Below, one piece after another: positions 9,211 through 18,508 of a stretch of DNA of 64,000 nt (position 1 is the first letter of the stretch; the number at the start of each line of letters is the position of its first letter). Below the pieces are notes generated by a model. It did not search any database. It saw only the letters and a program-made list of their open reading frames with translations, and had not been told where the DNA came from. Both the position numbers and the translations under genes were made by a program. The DNA is taken from NCBI GenBank assembly GCA_023426245.1, contig JAFABB010000040.1:248001-312000 (forward strand). Reading direction: 5' to 3'. Origin of the DNA: Bacillota bacterium. Its GTDB lineage: Bacteria; Bacillota; UBA4882; UBA8346.

Positions 9211-10341
9211 GTGAGACTGAAGAATCTACAGGGGATTATCATAGCGATTGTGTCGATTATCATAGGTTTGGTTGCTCTTTCAACGGACACTTTTGCAGAA
9301 ACCATGAGCAGTTCCACCCGAATAAAAGATATTGCCAAACTGCAAGGAATACGGAATAATCAACTAACCGGTATGGGAATCATCGTTGGACTTAATGGCA
9401 CAGGAGATAGTTCCAGGGCCAACACTCAAATGGTCATCAATATGTTGGCCAAATGGGGGATTATGGTTACCCCGGCTGATTTAAAGGTGAAAAATGTCGC
9501 TGCAGTCATGATTACTGCGACACTTCCACCATATTTACATATAGGGGAAACCATTGATGTTCAGGTTGCTTCTCTAGGGGATGCTAAAAGTCTTCAAGGG
9601 GGAACTTTGTTGCAGGCTCCCCTTAATGGTTCCGACGGCAAGGTCTATGCTATGGCACAAGGCCCGGTTTATATCGGGAGTCCTTCACCGGCAGGTGTGG
9701 GGGGTAACCAGCGGAACAGCGGCACTGTGGGGATTATTTCCCAGGGAGGAATTGTGGAGCGTGATGCGCCGATGCAATTTGACTTAAGCGGTAAGTTACG
9801 ATGGTCGCTTTATAGTCCTGACTTTACGACCGCCTCCAGGTTGGCGCAAAGCATCAATGAAAACATCGCTCCCGGAGTAGCCAAGGCGATTGATATGGGT
9901 TCAGTGGAAGTAATGGTTCCCCGTGAAAAAAGTACGGATCCAATAGGGTATATTTCTGAAATTGAAAATTTGTCTGTAACTCCGGATGGTATTGCGAAAG
10001 TCATTATCAATGAACGGGATGGTACAGTTGTCATCGGAGATAAAGTTAAAATAGCTCCGGTAGCAGTTGCTTGCCGGAATATCAGTGTGAAAGTCAATAC
10101 CCCGGTTAATGATACTGGACAGAACGGCACAGAAGCAGTCAATAGCGGAAACGGCACAGAAAACGATCCGTTGGCGGGCTATGGTAATAGTGGCAGAGTC
10201 TTGGTTTTACCGGATGGGACAACGATCGGATCGATTGTTCGCGCTTTGAATGCCGTGGGGACCACACCCCAAGACATTACAGCCGTGATCGTTGCGATTA
10301 AAGAAGCCGGTGCTTTATATGGCACCTTGGAATTTCAATAA
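9211..10341 (+). CDS. flgI: flagellar P-ring protein FlgI
   Basis: Forms the P ring around the rod in the peptidoglycan layer. The 376-residue protein has a signal peptide (hydrophobic residues about 9-28, cleavage after TFA), then the family signatures RIKDIAKLQGIRNNQLTG, GIIVGLNGTGDS and TPADLKVKNVAAVMITA, and ends with the VRALNAVGTTPQDITAVI segment. GTG 9211 is preferred as start because AGAGGTG lies 6 bases upstream; GTG 9202 overlaps it. A P-ring gene is usually absent from monoderm Bacillota, so it supports a diderm envelope. Confidence 0.95.
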   Translation: MRLKNLQGIIIAIVSIIIGLVALSTDTFAETMSSSTRIKDIAKLQGIRNNQLTGMGIIVGLNGTGDSSRANTQMVINMLAKWGIMVTPADLKVKNVAAVMITATLPPYLHIGETIDVQVASLGDAKSLQGGTLLQAPLNGSDGKVYAMAQGPVYIGSPSPAGVGGNQRNSGTVGIISQGGIVERDAPMQFDLSGKLRWSLYSPDFTTASRLAQSINENIAPGVAKAIDMGSVEVMVPREKSTDPIGYISEIENLSVTPDGIAKVIINERDGTVVIGDKVKIAPVAVACRNISVKVNTPVNDTGQNGTEAVNSGNGTENDPLAGYGNSGRVLVLPDGTTIGSIVRALNAVGTTPQDITAVIVAIKEAGALYGTLEFQ

Positions 10342-10364
10342 TTGGCTAAATTGAGGAGAACGAT

Positions 10365-10679
10365 ATGGACCCAGTTAACTTAAGCACTATGATGACGGTA
10401 CAAAAGTTGAAGGCTCAAAGACAACTTTACCCGCAAGCTACAACTTCTAAACAAAAAGAGATGGCAAAGGCCTGCCAGGATTTTGAGGCCCTGATGATAC
10501 GCCAAATGCTGGAAACTATGCAAAGCTCTCAAAAGATGTTCGGTGAAGGGTTTGGTGGAGAATACTTTCAAAGCATGTTCCAAGACGAAATGGCTAAAAG
10601 AATTGCCGAAAATGGGCAAGGCATCGGATTAGCGAAAATGATGTACGAACAACTAAATCGTACCAATAATGTTAAATAA
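10365..10679 (+). CDS. flgJ: FlgJ-like rod-binding protein (N-terminal domain only)
   Basis: A 104-residue protein with the rod-binding domain of FlgJ: KACQDFEALMIRQMLETMQ followed by GEGFGGEYFQSMFQDEMAK and GIGLAKMMYEQL. The muramidase domain of proteobacterial FlgJ is missing, as is common in Bacillota and spirochaetes, so another enzyme must open the wall for the rod. Start ATG 10365 follows GAGGAG. It is the last gene of the flagellar set here. Confidence 0.88.
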   Translation: MDPVNLSTMMTVQKLKAQRQLYPQATTSKQKEMAKACQDFEALMIRQMLETMQSSQKMFGEGFGGEYFQSMFQDEMAKRIAENGQGIGLAKMMYEQLNRTNNVK

Positions 10680-10918
10680 TTAGCCGGAAGTCTTTTTCAT
10701 GGATACAGAAGGGAAAAATCGAACGATGGCGAATAGAACTTAATGAATTTTTTAATGAGCTGTAACAAAAAGAAAAAAGGCTCGTTTTATACAATAGGGT
10801 GAGCTGTTGGTAAGATTGCCATTAATATAATATTGTATACTGGAAAATGGGCCAACGCGCCTCAGGCGCGGGGAAGAACCTTTTAGGCAGCTCGAAAATT
10901 AATAAGGGGGAAGTTCAT

Positions 10919-11707
10919 TTGAAGCCGTTGTCAACGAAACCTGCTAAACCGGCTGGATCCAAAATAGAGAACAAACAGTCATCGAAGGGATTCGCTGGTT
11001 TTTGCAAAAAAACCTATAATTTATTATTTCATGATGATGTTTACCTGAGAATATGCGGTTTTTTGATTTTTGGCCTAATCCTTTTCTTCGGAAGCTGGGC
11101 TTTTTTCAGTTTTGCCTATAATAAAATCAATCTGTTGGAAAATTCGTTTATGGTCCAGAAATTCTTTAAGCCGGAGATTATGAAAGGTATCGGTCCTTGG
11201 GCGGCTAAATTATTTGGCTCAACCAATGCCGATGTTATCAAGAATTTGGGTATCTGGGGCAATGTGATATTGTTAACCTTTGAAAACTTCTTGAATAATT
11301 TGATTTTCGTGCTGATTTTTATCTTTTTCCTGAATTTCTTCAGAGTGGGACGTTGGAATATGAGTTTGATTTATTTTGCTCTTTATTCAATCATGTGGGG
11401 CGCAGTAATAGGAACCCTTTCTTTACCTTTCCCAACGGGTTCGGACCGGATTTTAGGATCTTTAATTCTCTTTGCTCGCTATGGTTTGTGGATATGGTTC
11501 TCTTATCTGTTGCTGATCGTTTCCACAACCCAATTTACCTGGTTGGCGGCACCTAGCTGGCTGGACTGGAATTGGGAGGAAAAACGGAAATTTTGGCCGG
11601 TTCGTTTTACTCCGGATCAACGGGAAGTATTCATTTATGGCTTATTGTTCTTATTAGCTTCCAGTTTTGCCGAGGCTCGAATCTTTGTTCATTATAATTT
11701 CTTCTAA
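10919..11707 (+). CDS. uncharacterised integral membrane protein
   Basis: A 262-residue protein with a basic, Lys/Pro-rich N-terminus (about 40 residues) followed by five or six hydrophobic segments and a short cytoplasmic loop before the last one. The pattern FENFLNNLIFVLIFIFFLNFF and the general layout remind me of SpoIIM/DUF95-type membrane proteins, but I do not consider this proven. TTG 10919 is chosen as start because AAGGGGG lies 8 bases upstream. Just before it, at 10855-10869, a GC-rich hairpin (CGCGCCT/AGGCGCG) stands out. A terminator follows. Confidence 0.6.
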   Translation: MKPLSTKPAKPAGSKIENKQSSKGFAGFCKKTYNLLFHDDVYLRICGFLIFGLILFFGSWAFFSFAYNKINLLENSFMVQKFFKPEIMKGIGPWAAKLFGSTNADVIKNLGIWGNVILLTFENFLNNLIFVLIFIFFLNFFRVGRWNMSLIYFALYSIMWGAVIGTLSLPFPTGSDRILGSLILFARYGLWIWFSYLLLIVSTTQFTWLAAPSWLDWNWEEKRKFWPVRFTPDQREVFIYGLLFLLASSFAEARIFVHYNFF

Positions 11708-11737
11708 ATTATATGATAAGGATTGGATAGTGTGAGA

Positions 11738-11775
11738 TAAAAAAGGACTTCCATGAAAAAGGAAGTCCTTTTTAT
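11738..11775 (+). terminator. intrinsic terminator after membrane protein gene
   Basis: Arms AAAGGACTTCC (11742-11752) and GGAAGTCCTTT (11761-11771) with an 8-base loop and T-rich tail. A-rich sequence on the other side makes it likely to work in both directions. Confidence 0.9.
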
Positions 11776-11822
11776 TACTTTTATAGGATGAAATCGGTAT
11801 AATATTGAAGAGGTGATTTTCC

Positions 11823-12422
11823 TTGTCCGAACATTATTATTCGGCTCAGCCAGTTTCGGGACACCATTACGGGGAATTTTTCATAGATTTACGGGGTATT
11901 AAACTGCGGATAACCACTGATGCCGGTGTGTTTTCAAAGAACCACTTGGATACGGGGACAAAACTATTAATTCAAGCGCTTCCCATAAAAGAGGAATTCA
12001 AAACCATCATGGACCTGGGTTGCGGTTATGGTCCGATTGGATTGGTTCTTGCTAAATTGTTACCGGGGTCCACGGTGTATATGAGTGATATTAATGAGCG
12101 TGCAGTGGAATTGGCGCTTAAAAATGCCAAATCCAATCAAGTGGAAAATGTAATGATCAAAACAGGAGAGGGATTTACCGCTTTTCCGGGCCACCAATTT
12201 GATCTTATCGTTACTAATCCACCGATACGTGCTGGTAAACAGGTTATTTACCCCCTTGTTGAAGAGGCATTTCAGGCTTTACATACCGGAGGATGGTTGG
12301 TTGCGGTGATTATGACGAAACAGGGCGCAAAAAGCTTGGAAAAAAAATTTAGCGAGGTCTTCGGGAATGTCACGGAATGGGAGAAAGAGAGTGGGTATCG
12401 CGTAATAGCCAGTCGAAAATGA
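11823..12422 (+). CDS. RsmC/YbxB-like class I methyltransferase (small-subunit rRNA guanine-N2 type)
   Basis: A 199-residue SAM-dependent methyltransferase. Motif I is DLGCGYGPIGLVLA (about residues 63-76) and the catalytic NPPIRAGK motif (about 137-144) is typical of guanine N2 methyltransferases of the RsmC family. The E. coli relative methylates G1207 of 16S rRNA; Bacillota YbxB-type proteins have only this single domain, as here. TTG 11823 follows GAGGTG. Substrate assignment is by family, not proven. Confidence 0.86.
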   Translation: MSEHYYSAQPVSGHHYGEFFIDLRGIKLRITTDAGVFSKNHLDTGTKLLIQALPIKEEFKTIMDLGCGYGPIGLVLAKLLPGSTVYMSDINERAVELALKNAKSNQVENVMIKTGEGFTAFPGHQFDLIVTNPPIRAGKQVIYPLVEEAFQALHTGGWLVAVIMTKQGAKSLEKKFSEVFGNVTEWEKESGYRVIASRK

Positions 12423-12543
12423 AATTACCATTATTTTGACTCCTTGGTTTTACTAAAAAGTCACCTGTAAAAGGTTTAAAATGCTCTGATCCGTTCAAAC
12501 TATGGATAAGTGGCGGAATTTGCTAAATACAAGGAGTGAAATA

Positions 12544-14037
12544 ATGAGCGAAAGCCCTTTAAAAATTTTAGTTCTTGCGGCCGAAGTAGTTCCCTTTGCT
12601 AAAACCGGTGGCTTGGCGGATGTTGCGGGTGCATTACCCAAAGCATTGAAAGAACTCGGTCATGATGTATGGGTAGCCATGCCGCGATATGGGTTTATTG
12701 ATCGTGAGAAATACGGGTTAAGAGAAAATTGGAGTAATTTAGCAGTACCGATGAATGGACAAACCGAGCAGGCTTCGGTGTATGAAGGCCGGATCGGTGG
12801 AAATGTCCCGATTTTCTTCATTGAGAACAGCAAGTATTATAATCGGGATGGAATTTATATGTATCATGACGATGCGGATCGTTTTGTCTTTTTTTGCCGG
12901 GCAGTTATGGAAATGGTTAAGGCGTTTGGGTGGGTGCCCGATGTACTTCACTGTAATGATTGGCATACAGCAATTATTCCCAATTGGTTGCAAACGATTT
13001 ACCGCGATGATCCCTTTTTTGAAAAAACGGTCTCGGTTTACACGATCCATAATTTAGCCTATCAAGGCTTATTTGGAAAACGTGTCCTTGAACTTGCCGG
13101 GATACAAAATTACCAGTCACTATTGCCACCGCAATTAGCTCCTGAAAACCAGGTCAATATGATGAGCCGGGGTATATTCTTTGCAGATGCAATCAATACG
13201 GTCAGTGAAACCTATGCTCACGAAATCCTGACTCCCGAATATGGAGAGGGTTTTGACTGGCTGCTTAAAGAGCGACGGGATCGGTTACACGGTATTTTAA
13301 ACGGGATTGATTATGAGATGAATAATCCGGCTACAGATTCTCATATTTATCAAAATTACGATCTAAACGATCCCGGTCTTAAACTTCAGAATAAATTGGC
13401 TTTGCAGCGGGAGGCCGGATTAAAACCAGAGTCTCATACGCCTTTAATCGGGATGATTTCCAGATTATCCGACCAGAAGGGTTTTGATTTAATTGGCCAT
13501 GTTATCGAAGGGATGATGGATAATCTGGATTTTCAGTTTGTTTTGTTAGGAACCGGGGCTGAGTATTATCATCATTTATTTTCGGATATCAAGCAAAGAT
13601 ACCCGGACCGGGCAGCTGTTTATCTCACTTTTAACAGCGATTTAGCCCAAAAAATTTATGCCGGTTCGGATATGTTTTTGATGCCGTCTCGATTTGAACC
13701 TTGTGGACTCGGACAATTACTGGCTTTACGGTATGGCAGTATTCCGATTGTTCGGGAAACGGGGGGATTAAAAGATACTGTTATTAATTTCGACCCACGC
13801 ACTCATAATGGGAATGGATTTACTTTTGAAAAGTATGATGCCATGGCGATGTATACTGCGATTGTAAGAGCCATAGAAACCTATAAATATGAAGATATAT
13901 GGCGGATACTTATTCAGCGTGCCATGAGTGCAGATTTTTCATGGAAAAGCTCAGCGGCCCAATATATTGAACTTTACCGTTGCGCTATTACCAATCGGGC
14001 TGAGCGGACATGGGCAAGAGAATACACGAATATTTGA
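12544..14037 (+). CDS. glgA: glycogen synthase (ADP-glucose type)
   Basis: A GT5 glycosyltransferase of 497 residues that adds glucose from ADP-glucose to glycogen. The N-terminal KTGGLADV motif (K20) binds ADP-glucose, and the C-terminal E-x7-E region is FEPCGLGQLLALRYG followed by RETGGLKDTV. ATG 12544 has AAGGAG 8 bases upstream; the frame is open 42 bases further but without a start signal. A GalT-like gene follows after 18 bases. No glgB, glgC or glgP is next to it. Confidence 0.95.
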   Translation: MSESPLKILVLAAEVVPFAKTGGLADVAGALPKALKELGHDVWVAMPRYGFIDREKYGLRENWSNLAVPMNGQTEQASVYEGRIGGNVPIFFIENSKYYNRDGIYMYHDDADRFVFFCRAVMEMVKAFGWVPDVLHCNDWHTAIIPNWLQTIYRDDPFFEKTVSVYTIHNLAYQGLFGKRVLELAGIQNYQSLLPPQLAPENQVNMMSRGIFFADAINTVSETYAHEILTPEYGEGFDWLLKERRDRLHGILNGIDYEMNNPATDSHIYQNYDLNDPGLKLQNKLALQREAGLKPESHTPLIGMISRLSDQKGFDLIGHVIEGMMDNLDFQFVLLGTGAEYYHHLFSDIKQRYPDRAAVYLTFNSDLAQKIYAGSDMFLMPSRFEPCGLGQLLALRYGSIPIVRETGGLKDTVINFDPRTHNGNGFTFEKYDAMAMYTAIVRAIETYKYEDIWRILIQRAMSADFSWKSSAAQYIELYRCAITNRAERTWAREYTNI

Positions 14038-14055
14038 AAGGTAAAGGAGAAAGCC

Positions 14056-15141
14056 ATGATTACCACTACAAAGCGTTCAATAGCCAATTTGGCCGAACTT
14101 CATAATGAGTTGCCGGACCCTGAAAAAAACTTATTTGAGCGCTTTTTTAGAGTTGATACCACTGTCGGAAAGTTACATGCGCCGGAAAGTATGACGGGAT
14201 GGATTAATAAAAGTTTCGGCTCTCTCGAAAAAGTTGAAAATCAGAAAATTACTAAGGTTACCAATTTAGTCACAATGGAAGGAGCCCTTTTCAATGAAAT
14301 CCGGGCAAGCCGGCCGATGGATTGTAAAGTTGATGATGAAGTGCGCCACATTATTGAAAACAGCGCCGGCGATCCTTTCTGTAAACCTACGGAGGGTACT
14401 CCTGTCGATACATTTGGCCGGGTTACCGGCAGTCATTGTATTTCTGCAAGTAATGTGGCTAAATACGACGGTTATCATGGTCTGGTGATTTTTAATGAGC
14501 ATAATCCTTTAAATGTGTCCAGGGACGCTATTATTGATTATTTTGAAACGGGTTTCGAATGGGCAAGAAGAGGCCGGGAACAGGATCCGGAAGCAAAATA
14601 TTACTTCTTTATGTGGAATTGTTTGTGGAAAAGCGGCGCTTCGATTATTCACGGTCATGCGCAGATGACATTGACCAAAGGAATACATTATCCGAAAGTA
14701 GAATCCTGGCGGCGTATTTTTCAAGGCTATATGAAGGATCACGGTACATGTGTATTTAGCGATCTTCACAAAGTTCACGACTCACTTGGACTCGGTTGGG
14801 AATGGGAGGGTGGAGTCAAAGGCATGGTTTACCTAACCCCGATCAAAGAGAAGGAAATTATATTAATCGCTTCAAAACCGGGAGTTCCTCTGTATAATGC
14901 CGTTCATAAAGTACTGGAAAAATTTATGGGAATGTGCGTAATTAGCTTTAATCTGGCACTATATGTACCGCCATTGGCATCAACATCCGAAGATTGGAGT
15001 GGGTTTCCGGCTGTGGTGCGGATTGTGGACCGCGGAGATCCGAATAACAAAACAGCCGATTTTGGGGCTATGGAACTTTATGCTGCAAGCGTAATTAGCA
15101 GCGATCCCTTTCGGGTAGCAGAAAAAATGCAAAAACTTTAA
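14056..15141 (+). CDS. GalT/HIT-superfamily nucleotidyltransferase-like protein linked to glgA
   Basis: A 361-residue protein of the galactose-1-phosphate uridylyltransferase branch of the HIT superfamily. The active-site motif is HGHAQ (in IIHGHAQMTLTKG) instead of the HPHxQ of standard GalT, so the proline is replaced by glycine. It lacks an obvious full set of GalT zinc ligands. Because it sits 18 bases after glycogen synthase, a role in ADP- or UDP-glucose turnover is possible (inference). An Ap4A phosphorylase-like activity is an alternative. Confidence 0.7.
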   Translation: MITTTKRSIANLAELHNELPDPEKNLFERFFRVDTTVGKLHAPESMTGWINKSFGSLEKVENQKITKVTNLVTMEGALFNEIRASRPMDCKVDDEVRHIIENSAGDPFCKPTEGTPVDTFGRVTGSHCISASNVAKYDGYHGLVIFNEHNPLNVSRDAIIDYFETGFEWARRGREQDPEAKYYFFMWNCLWKSGASIIHGHAQMTLTKGIHYPKVESWRRIFQGYMKDHGTCVFSDLHKVHDSLGLGWEWEGGVKGMVYLTPIKEKEIILIASKPGVPLYNAVHKVLEKFMGMCVISFNLALYVPPLASTSEDWSGFPAVVRIVDRGDPNNKTADFGAMELYAASVISSDPFRVAEKMQKL

Positions 15142-15217
15142 ATATTTTCCATATCATTACCGGGGCTTGAAAACTGTCGCTATCTGTGGTAATATATTTT
15201 ATGCTTCATTGTATTCT

Positions 15218-15293
15218 GCCGACATGGCTCAGCTGGTAGAGCAGCGCACTTGTAATGCGCAGGTCCCCGGTTCAAATCCGGGTGTCGGCTCCA
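15218..15293 (+). tRNA. tRNA-Thr (anticodon TGT)
   Basis: A 76-base cloverleaf with all arms: acceptor GCCGACA/TGTCGGC, D-stem GCTC/GAGC, anticodon stem GCGCA/TGCGC with loop CTTGTAA (anticodon TGT), T-stem CCCGG/CCGGG with loop TTCAAAT, discriminator T and encoded CCA. A terminator follows 15 bases later. Confidence 0.97.
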
Positions 15294-15308
15294 TAAAAAA
15301 ACTAAAAC

Positions 15309-15335
15309 CCTGCTACGGCAGGATTTTTTATTTTG
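15309..15335 (+). terminator. terminator of tRNA-Thr
   Basis: Stem CCTGC/GCAGG with a 4-base loop, then six T and a T-rich tail, directly after the tRNA. Confidence 0.85.
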
Positions 15336-15916
15336 CTCCCATCCATTCAATGGAGAAGATATCAATAATGTCCCTCAGCATGAAAGTTCCCAATCTTATT
15401 GACAATGTTTTTCAATAATTCTATTAATTCAATATATATACAAAGCATTTAACGAGGGTTTATAGAAGTTTTTTTTATGATGGTAAATAGATTGGTAAGT
15501 AAATTAGATAAGCCTCTTCAATGGCTTGTTTTGGGCCTTTAGTGATAAATTGGTTTTCTGAAGAAAAAATATGGGACTAACGGTCAATCAGGTGAGAAAA
15601 TTTAAGATCCATATGGGCCCCCAAGCCAAAATTGGGAAAAGATAACAACGGATAATTGGAGAGTTTTATTTATCGGAAGGCTTGAGATAGTTTCGCCTCA
15701 CCCCAAATAAGAAATTTAAAAACTAGATACCAAGTGAGAGCATATTCTATTATAGAATTGGGGTTTTATAGTAATATCCCAGGGAAATTCTTTTAGCATT
15801 TTTGATTTTAGTGTAAAAGAAACGAATGAATAAAAAATGTGAAAAATTTGTAAATTAATTGGAGGAACTATAAAATTTTTGGTGAACATTTCCATGAGTA
15901 GAGGAGGGGAAAATTC
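15336..15916. other. 580-base intergenic region without recognised gene
   Basis: AT-rich sequence between tRNA-Thr and a small ORF. No frame has both a ribosome site and protein-like composition, and no clear hairpin or repeat is seen. Integration next to a tRNA gene was considered, but no repeat of the tRNA 3' end was found downstream. Confidence 0.5.
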
Positions 15917-16144
15917 ATGATAAAATATCATGACGTCATTCGTAAACTGACTTCAAAAGTTGAAAATGATTCCGAATCTCGTAAACAGCTTCCGGTAGGT
16001 GTGGACATATTACTCGATCGTATCAAAGAGAAAGGCTTTGTGGTTCATGTCGAAGAGTTGGAATTCAATAATATCGATATTCAATTAATGAACCAAGAAG
16101 ATTGTCAAAGGCGAGGACTTTCGTTTGAACATTCGGTTAACTAA
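15917..16144 (+). CDS. small hypothetical protein, 75 residues
   Basis: A cytoplasmic, charged 75-residue protein with no membrane segment. I do not recognise a family. ATG 15917 is well placed behind GAGGAGGGG, and a terminator follows 6 bases after the stop, so expression is plausible. It is convergent with the restriction-modification genes, and nothing else links it to them. Confidence 0.6.
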   Translation: MIKYHDVIRKLTSKVENDSESRKQLPVGVDILLDRIKEKGFVVHVEELEFNNIDIQLMNQEDCQRRGLSFEHSVN

Positions 16145-16149
16145 TCATT

Positions 16150-16170
16150 GCACCTACGGGTGCTTTTTTT
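16150..16170 (+). terminator. intrinsic terminator
   Basis: Stem GCACC/GGTGC with a 4-base loop and seven T. Works on the + strand for the small ORF; the convergent minus-strand gene ends 10 bases away. Confidence 0.88.
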
Positions 16171-16179
16171 ATGATAAGG

Positions 16180-17478
16180 TTAGTTTTGCAAACCTAAAAT
16201 CCAGTTGATCCAACTTAATACGGTCTGCGCTCTGCGCTCAATCGTGTTATGACTATCTGCACCGACTCCATAAATGTAGCTGCTCCGCATAATATCACAG
16301 ACCTCCGGTTTTCCAGGAATATGGCTCAATTCAAAATATCGTCCCAGGACCTTATAAAATACTTCATGCTCAAGAAGGCATTTTACCAGTGATAAATATT
16401 TATTTTTAAAATCAAGACTCATGATTCGCCGACCCAGATCGGTTAATGAATATAATAATTCCCCTTGGCCCCGATGTTGCGCGCGGGCGCGACTAACAAG
16501 CCCTAAATAAATGGCTGCATTGGTGTAATAATCAGTCTGTCGTACATCGAACTGATAATTTTGGGTTATGAAATCTTTGGTTAAATCATTTTCGTAAAGC
16601 AATCCCAATAAATCAATGATACGCTCAAATCTATCCGCCTGGGGAAACGGTACGGCCGGCTCGTTTTTGATTTTGGCGTTGTGAAATACGGCTAAAATAT
16701 CCCCTAAATCAATTTTGTCCGGAGCTACAGTGTATTTTAATTGTTTGACTAAGTTGATGGAGTTGTATTCATCTTTTCGGTTGAAATTAAATATAAAAAA
16801 TGAAAAACAATCATTGGAATAAGTCATAAAAACGGGAATGATCGTTTTTTGTAATTTACTTTCCCATAAACGGTATGGGTAATAAAGTTGACGGATCAGA
16901 AAATCCTCAACCGTATAGTTCTTGGCTTCAACAATAATAAAATTATTCTTACTTTCATAGCCGCCATCAATTTCACATTGGGAATTATTTACTTTCAAAG
17001 TTTCCAAGCGCTTGGATTCAACATTTCTAATGTTAAAATCAAATTTAGTGCTGGACATTCTTCCCGAAACAGTCAAGAAAGTTTGTTCACCAGCTATTTC
17101 ATCCATTATTCCGGCCAGGTAAGCATAATGCAATGCAAGACTTTCGGAATATAAATTGTTATACTGAATACTCTCCATAAAACTTGGGGGAGTTATAATC
17201 CTAGCCTTCATGTCATCATACTTAACCGATAAATAGGTTTCAAATTTTCCAATGACATATTTTGAGCGTGATACAGGAAGGATGGAGAGCTGGTTTTTTT
17301 GGAAGATATGGGGGAGATTTGTGAAGTGATCAAACTTAGCCATTAAGCGGGCTTCCCGGACGGTATTTATAGTGTTGGCTTCAATCTCGAACCTACCGGA
17401 ACGCTCAATAGTCTCTAATATGCTGTATTTATCGAATAATTCTTGCCAAGCCTGATCATTTTTTGTTAAAACAGTCAT
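16180..17478 (-). CDS. type II restriction endonuclease, PD-(D/E)XK type, partner of the Dam-like methylase
   Basis: A 432-residue protein translated from a start that overlaps the methylase gene by 23 bases. A PD-(D/E)XK nuclease core is visible: CEIDGG (D171) and FIIVEAKN (E184, K186). The C-terminal 130 residues are helical, with QTDYYTNAAIYLGLV and LYSLTDLGRRIMS, resembling a winged-helix DNA-binding region. The name of the family is not certain to me; the enzyme call rests on the motif and on the coupling to an adenine methylase. The recognition site cannot be read from sequence, although GATC is common for such partners. Confidence 0.75.
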   Translation of the reverse strand: MTVLTKNDQAWQELFDKYSILETIERSGRFEIEANTINTVREARLMAKFDHFTNLPHIFQKNQLSILPVSRSKYVIGKFETYLSVKYDDMKARIITPPSFMESIQYNNLYSESLALHYAYLAGIMDEIAGEQTFLTVSGRMSSTKFDFNIRNVESKRLETLKVNNSQCEIDGGYESKNNFIIVEAKNYTVEDFLIRQLYYPYRLWESKLQKTIIPVFMTYSNDCFSFFIFNFNRKDEYNSINLVKQLKYTVAPDKIDLGDILAVFHNAKIKNEPAVPFPQADRFERIIDLLGLLYENDLTKDFITQNYQFDVRQTDYYTNAAIYLGLVSRARAQHRGQGELLYSLTDLGRRIMSLDFKNKYLSLVKCLLEHEVFYKVLGRYFELSHIPGKPEVCDIMRSSYIYGVGADSHNTIERRAQTVLSWINWILGLQN

Positions 17479-18304
17479 AATTCATTACCAGAACCTCATC
17501 AATTTTTCCGCGCCCAGTGGCAATAGAGTTGATGTTTCGGCTAGCGGCCACTGTTATGATTGAAAAATCCTTATATAAATCCAAAATAAAATCGGTTGCG
17601 GAATTGCTTAGCAAAACAAAACAGCCCTTGTCAGATAACTTTTTATAAACATCCCGCAATCGTTTCTGTTCATTCTTTCCAAAACCGTTTACATCATAAC
17701 CTGTAAATGATGAGGTATCGGATACTGGGTCGTAGGGAGGATCGAAATAGATGAAATCCCCTTTTTTGGCATCTTTTACCGATTGTTCAAAATCTACATT
17801 CATAATCTGAATATTCTTCGTGGCTAAGTAATGATGTACGGCTTTTAACACAATTTCATCAAGGATTTTTGGGTTATTATAACTACCAAAAGGAACATTA
17901 AATTGTCCCGCGCTATTGACTCGGAACAACCCATTGAAACATGTTTTATTGAGGTAAATAATTCGCGAAGCCCTTCGTATCGGATCAAGTCTTTTAAAAT
18001 TAGCATCCCGATCTAAATCACGAATTGCATAGTAATACTCTTTTTCATTTTTATACTGGCGAAGATCGAGAACCAGTTCATCAATGGAATCTCGAATAAC
18101 CTTATAGCAGTTAATTAATTCCGTATTACTATCGTTAATCATTCCAACTGTCGGTTGAATATCAAACAAAACAGCCCCGGCACCGATAAATGGCTCATAA
18201 TATGTACCGTATTTTTGGGGAATATATTTGCGGATTATCGGCAAGAGCTGTCGTTTTCCACCGGCCCACTTTAAAAAGGGTTGCAGTAGTTTGTTCTTTT
18301 TCAA
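17456..18304 (-). CDS. DNA adenine methylase, Dam/DpnM (D12) family
   Basis: A 282-residue N6-adenine methyltransferase. It has the alpha-group motif order: FLKWAGGKRQLLP (residues 10-22) and EPFIGAGAVLF (37-47) for SAM binding, then catalytic DPPY at 188-191 followed by FTGYDVNGF. The family commonly modifies GATC. It is the first gene of a two-gene restriction-modification operon read from right to left, with the endonuclease start inside its 3' end, so methylase is made first. A LexA-like box lies about 40 bases upstream. Confidence 0.92.
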   Translation of the reverse strand: MKKNKLLQPFLKWAGGKRQLLPIIRKYIPQKYGTYYEPFIGAGAVLFDIQPTVGMINDSNTELINCYKVIRDSIDELVLDLRQYKNEKEYYYAIRDLDRDANFKRLDPIRRASRIIYLNKTCFNGLFRVNSAGQFNVPFGSYNNPKILDEIVLKAVHHYLATKNIQIMNVDFEQSVKDAKKGDFIYFDPPYDPVSDTSSFTGYDVNGFGKNEQKRLRDVYKKLSDKGCFVLLSNSATDFILDLYKDFSIITVAASRNINSIATGRGKIDEVLVMNYDCFNKK

Positions 18305-18345
18305 TCATATTCACCTTTAGAATTATTGATATAAATAATCTATCA

Positions 18346-18360
18346 CGAACGCATGTTCTT
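18346..18360 (-). promoter_or_regulatory. LexA-like box upstream of the restriction-modification operon
   Basis: CGAACGCATGTTCTT fits the Gram-positive SOS box CGAACRNRYGTTYC at 13 of 14 positions. It is centred about 48 bases before the methylase start, where a promoter is expected. The binding is inferred. Confidence 0.5.
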
Positions 18361-18508
18361 GTCCAGGCCTTTATAAATAATTCGATATATACCGATAAAC
18401 ATCCTTTGATAGCTTAAATAACTTAATGAGGCATCCGGGTGAAACAACATCCAGGTCTCTGATTTTCCACTATTTAGTTGACATTTATTAAGCCCTTTGT
18501 CAATAAAG

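Noticed and set aside
15167..15418. Open frames on both strands over tRNA-Thr
   Set aside because: They cover the tRNA and its terminator; shadow frames.
15218..18304. Integrated element at tRNA-Thr carrying the restriction-modification genes
   Set aside because: No integrase and no direct repeat of the tRNA 3' end was found downstream.
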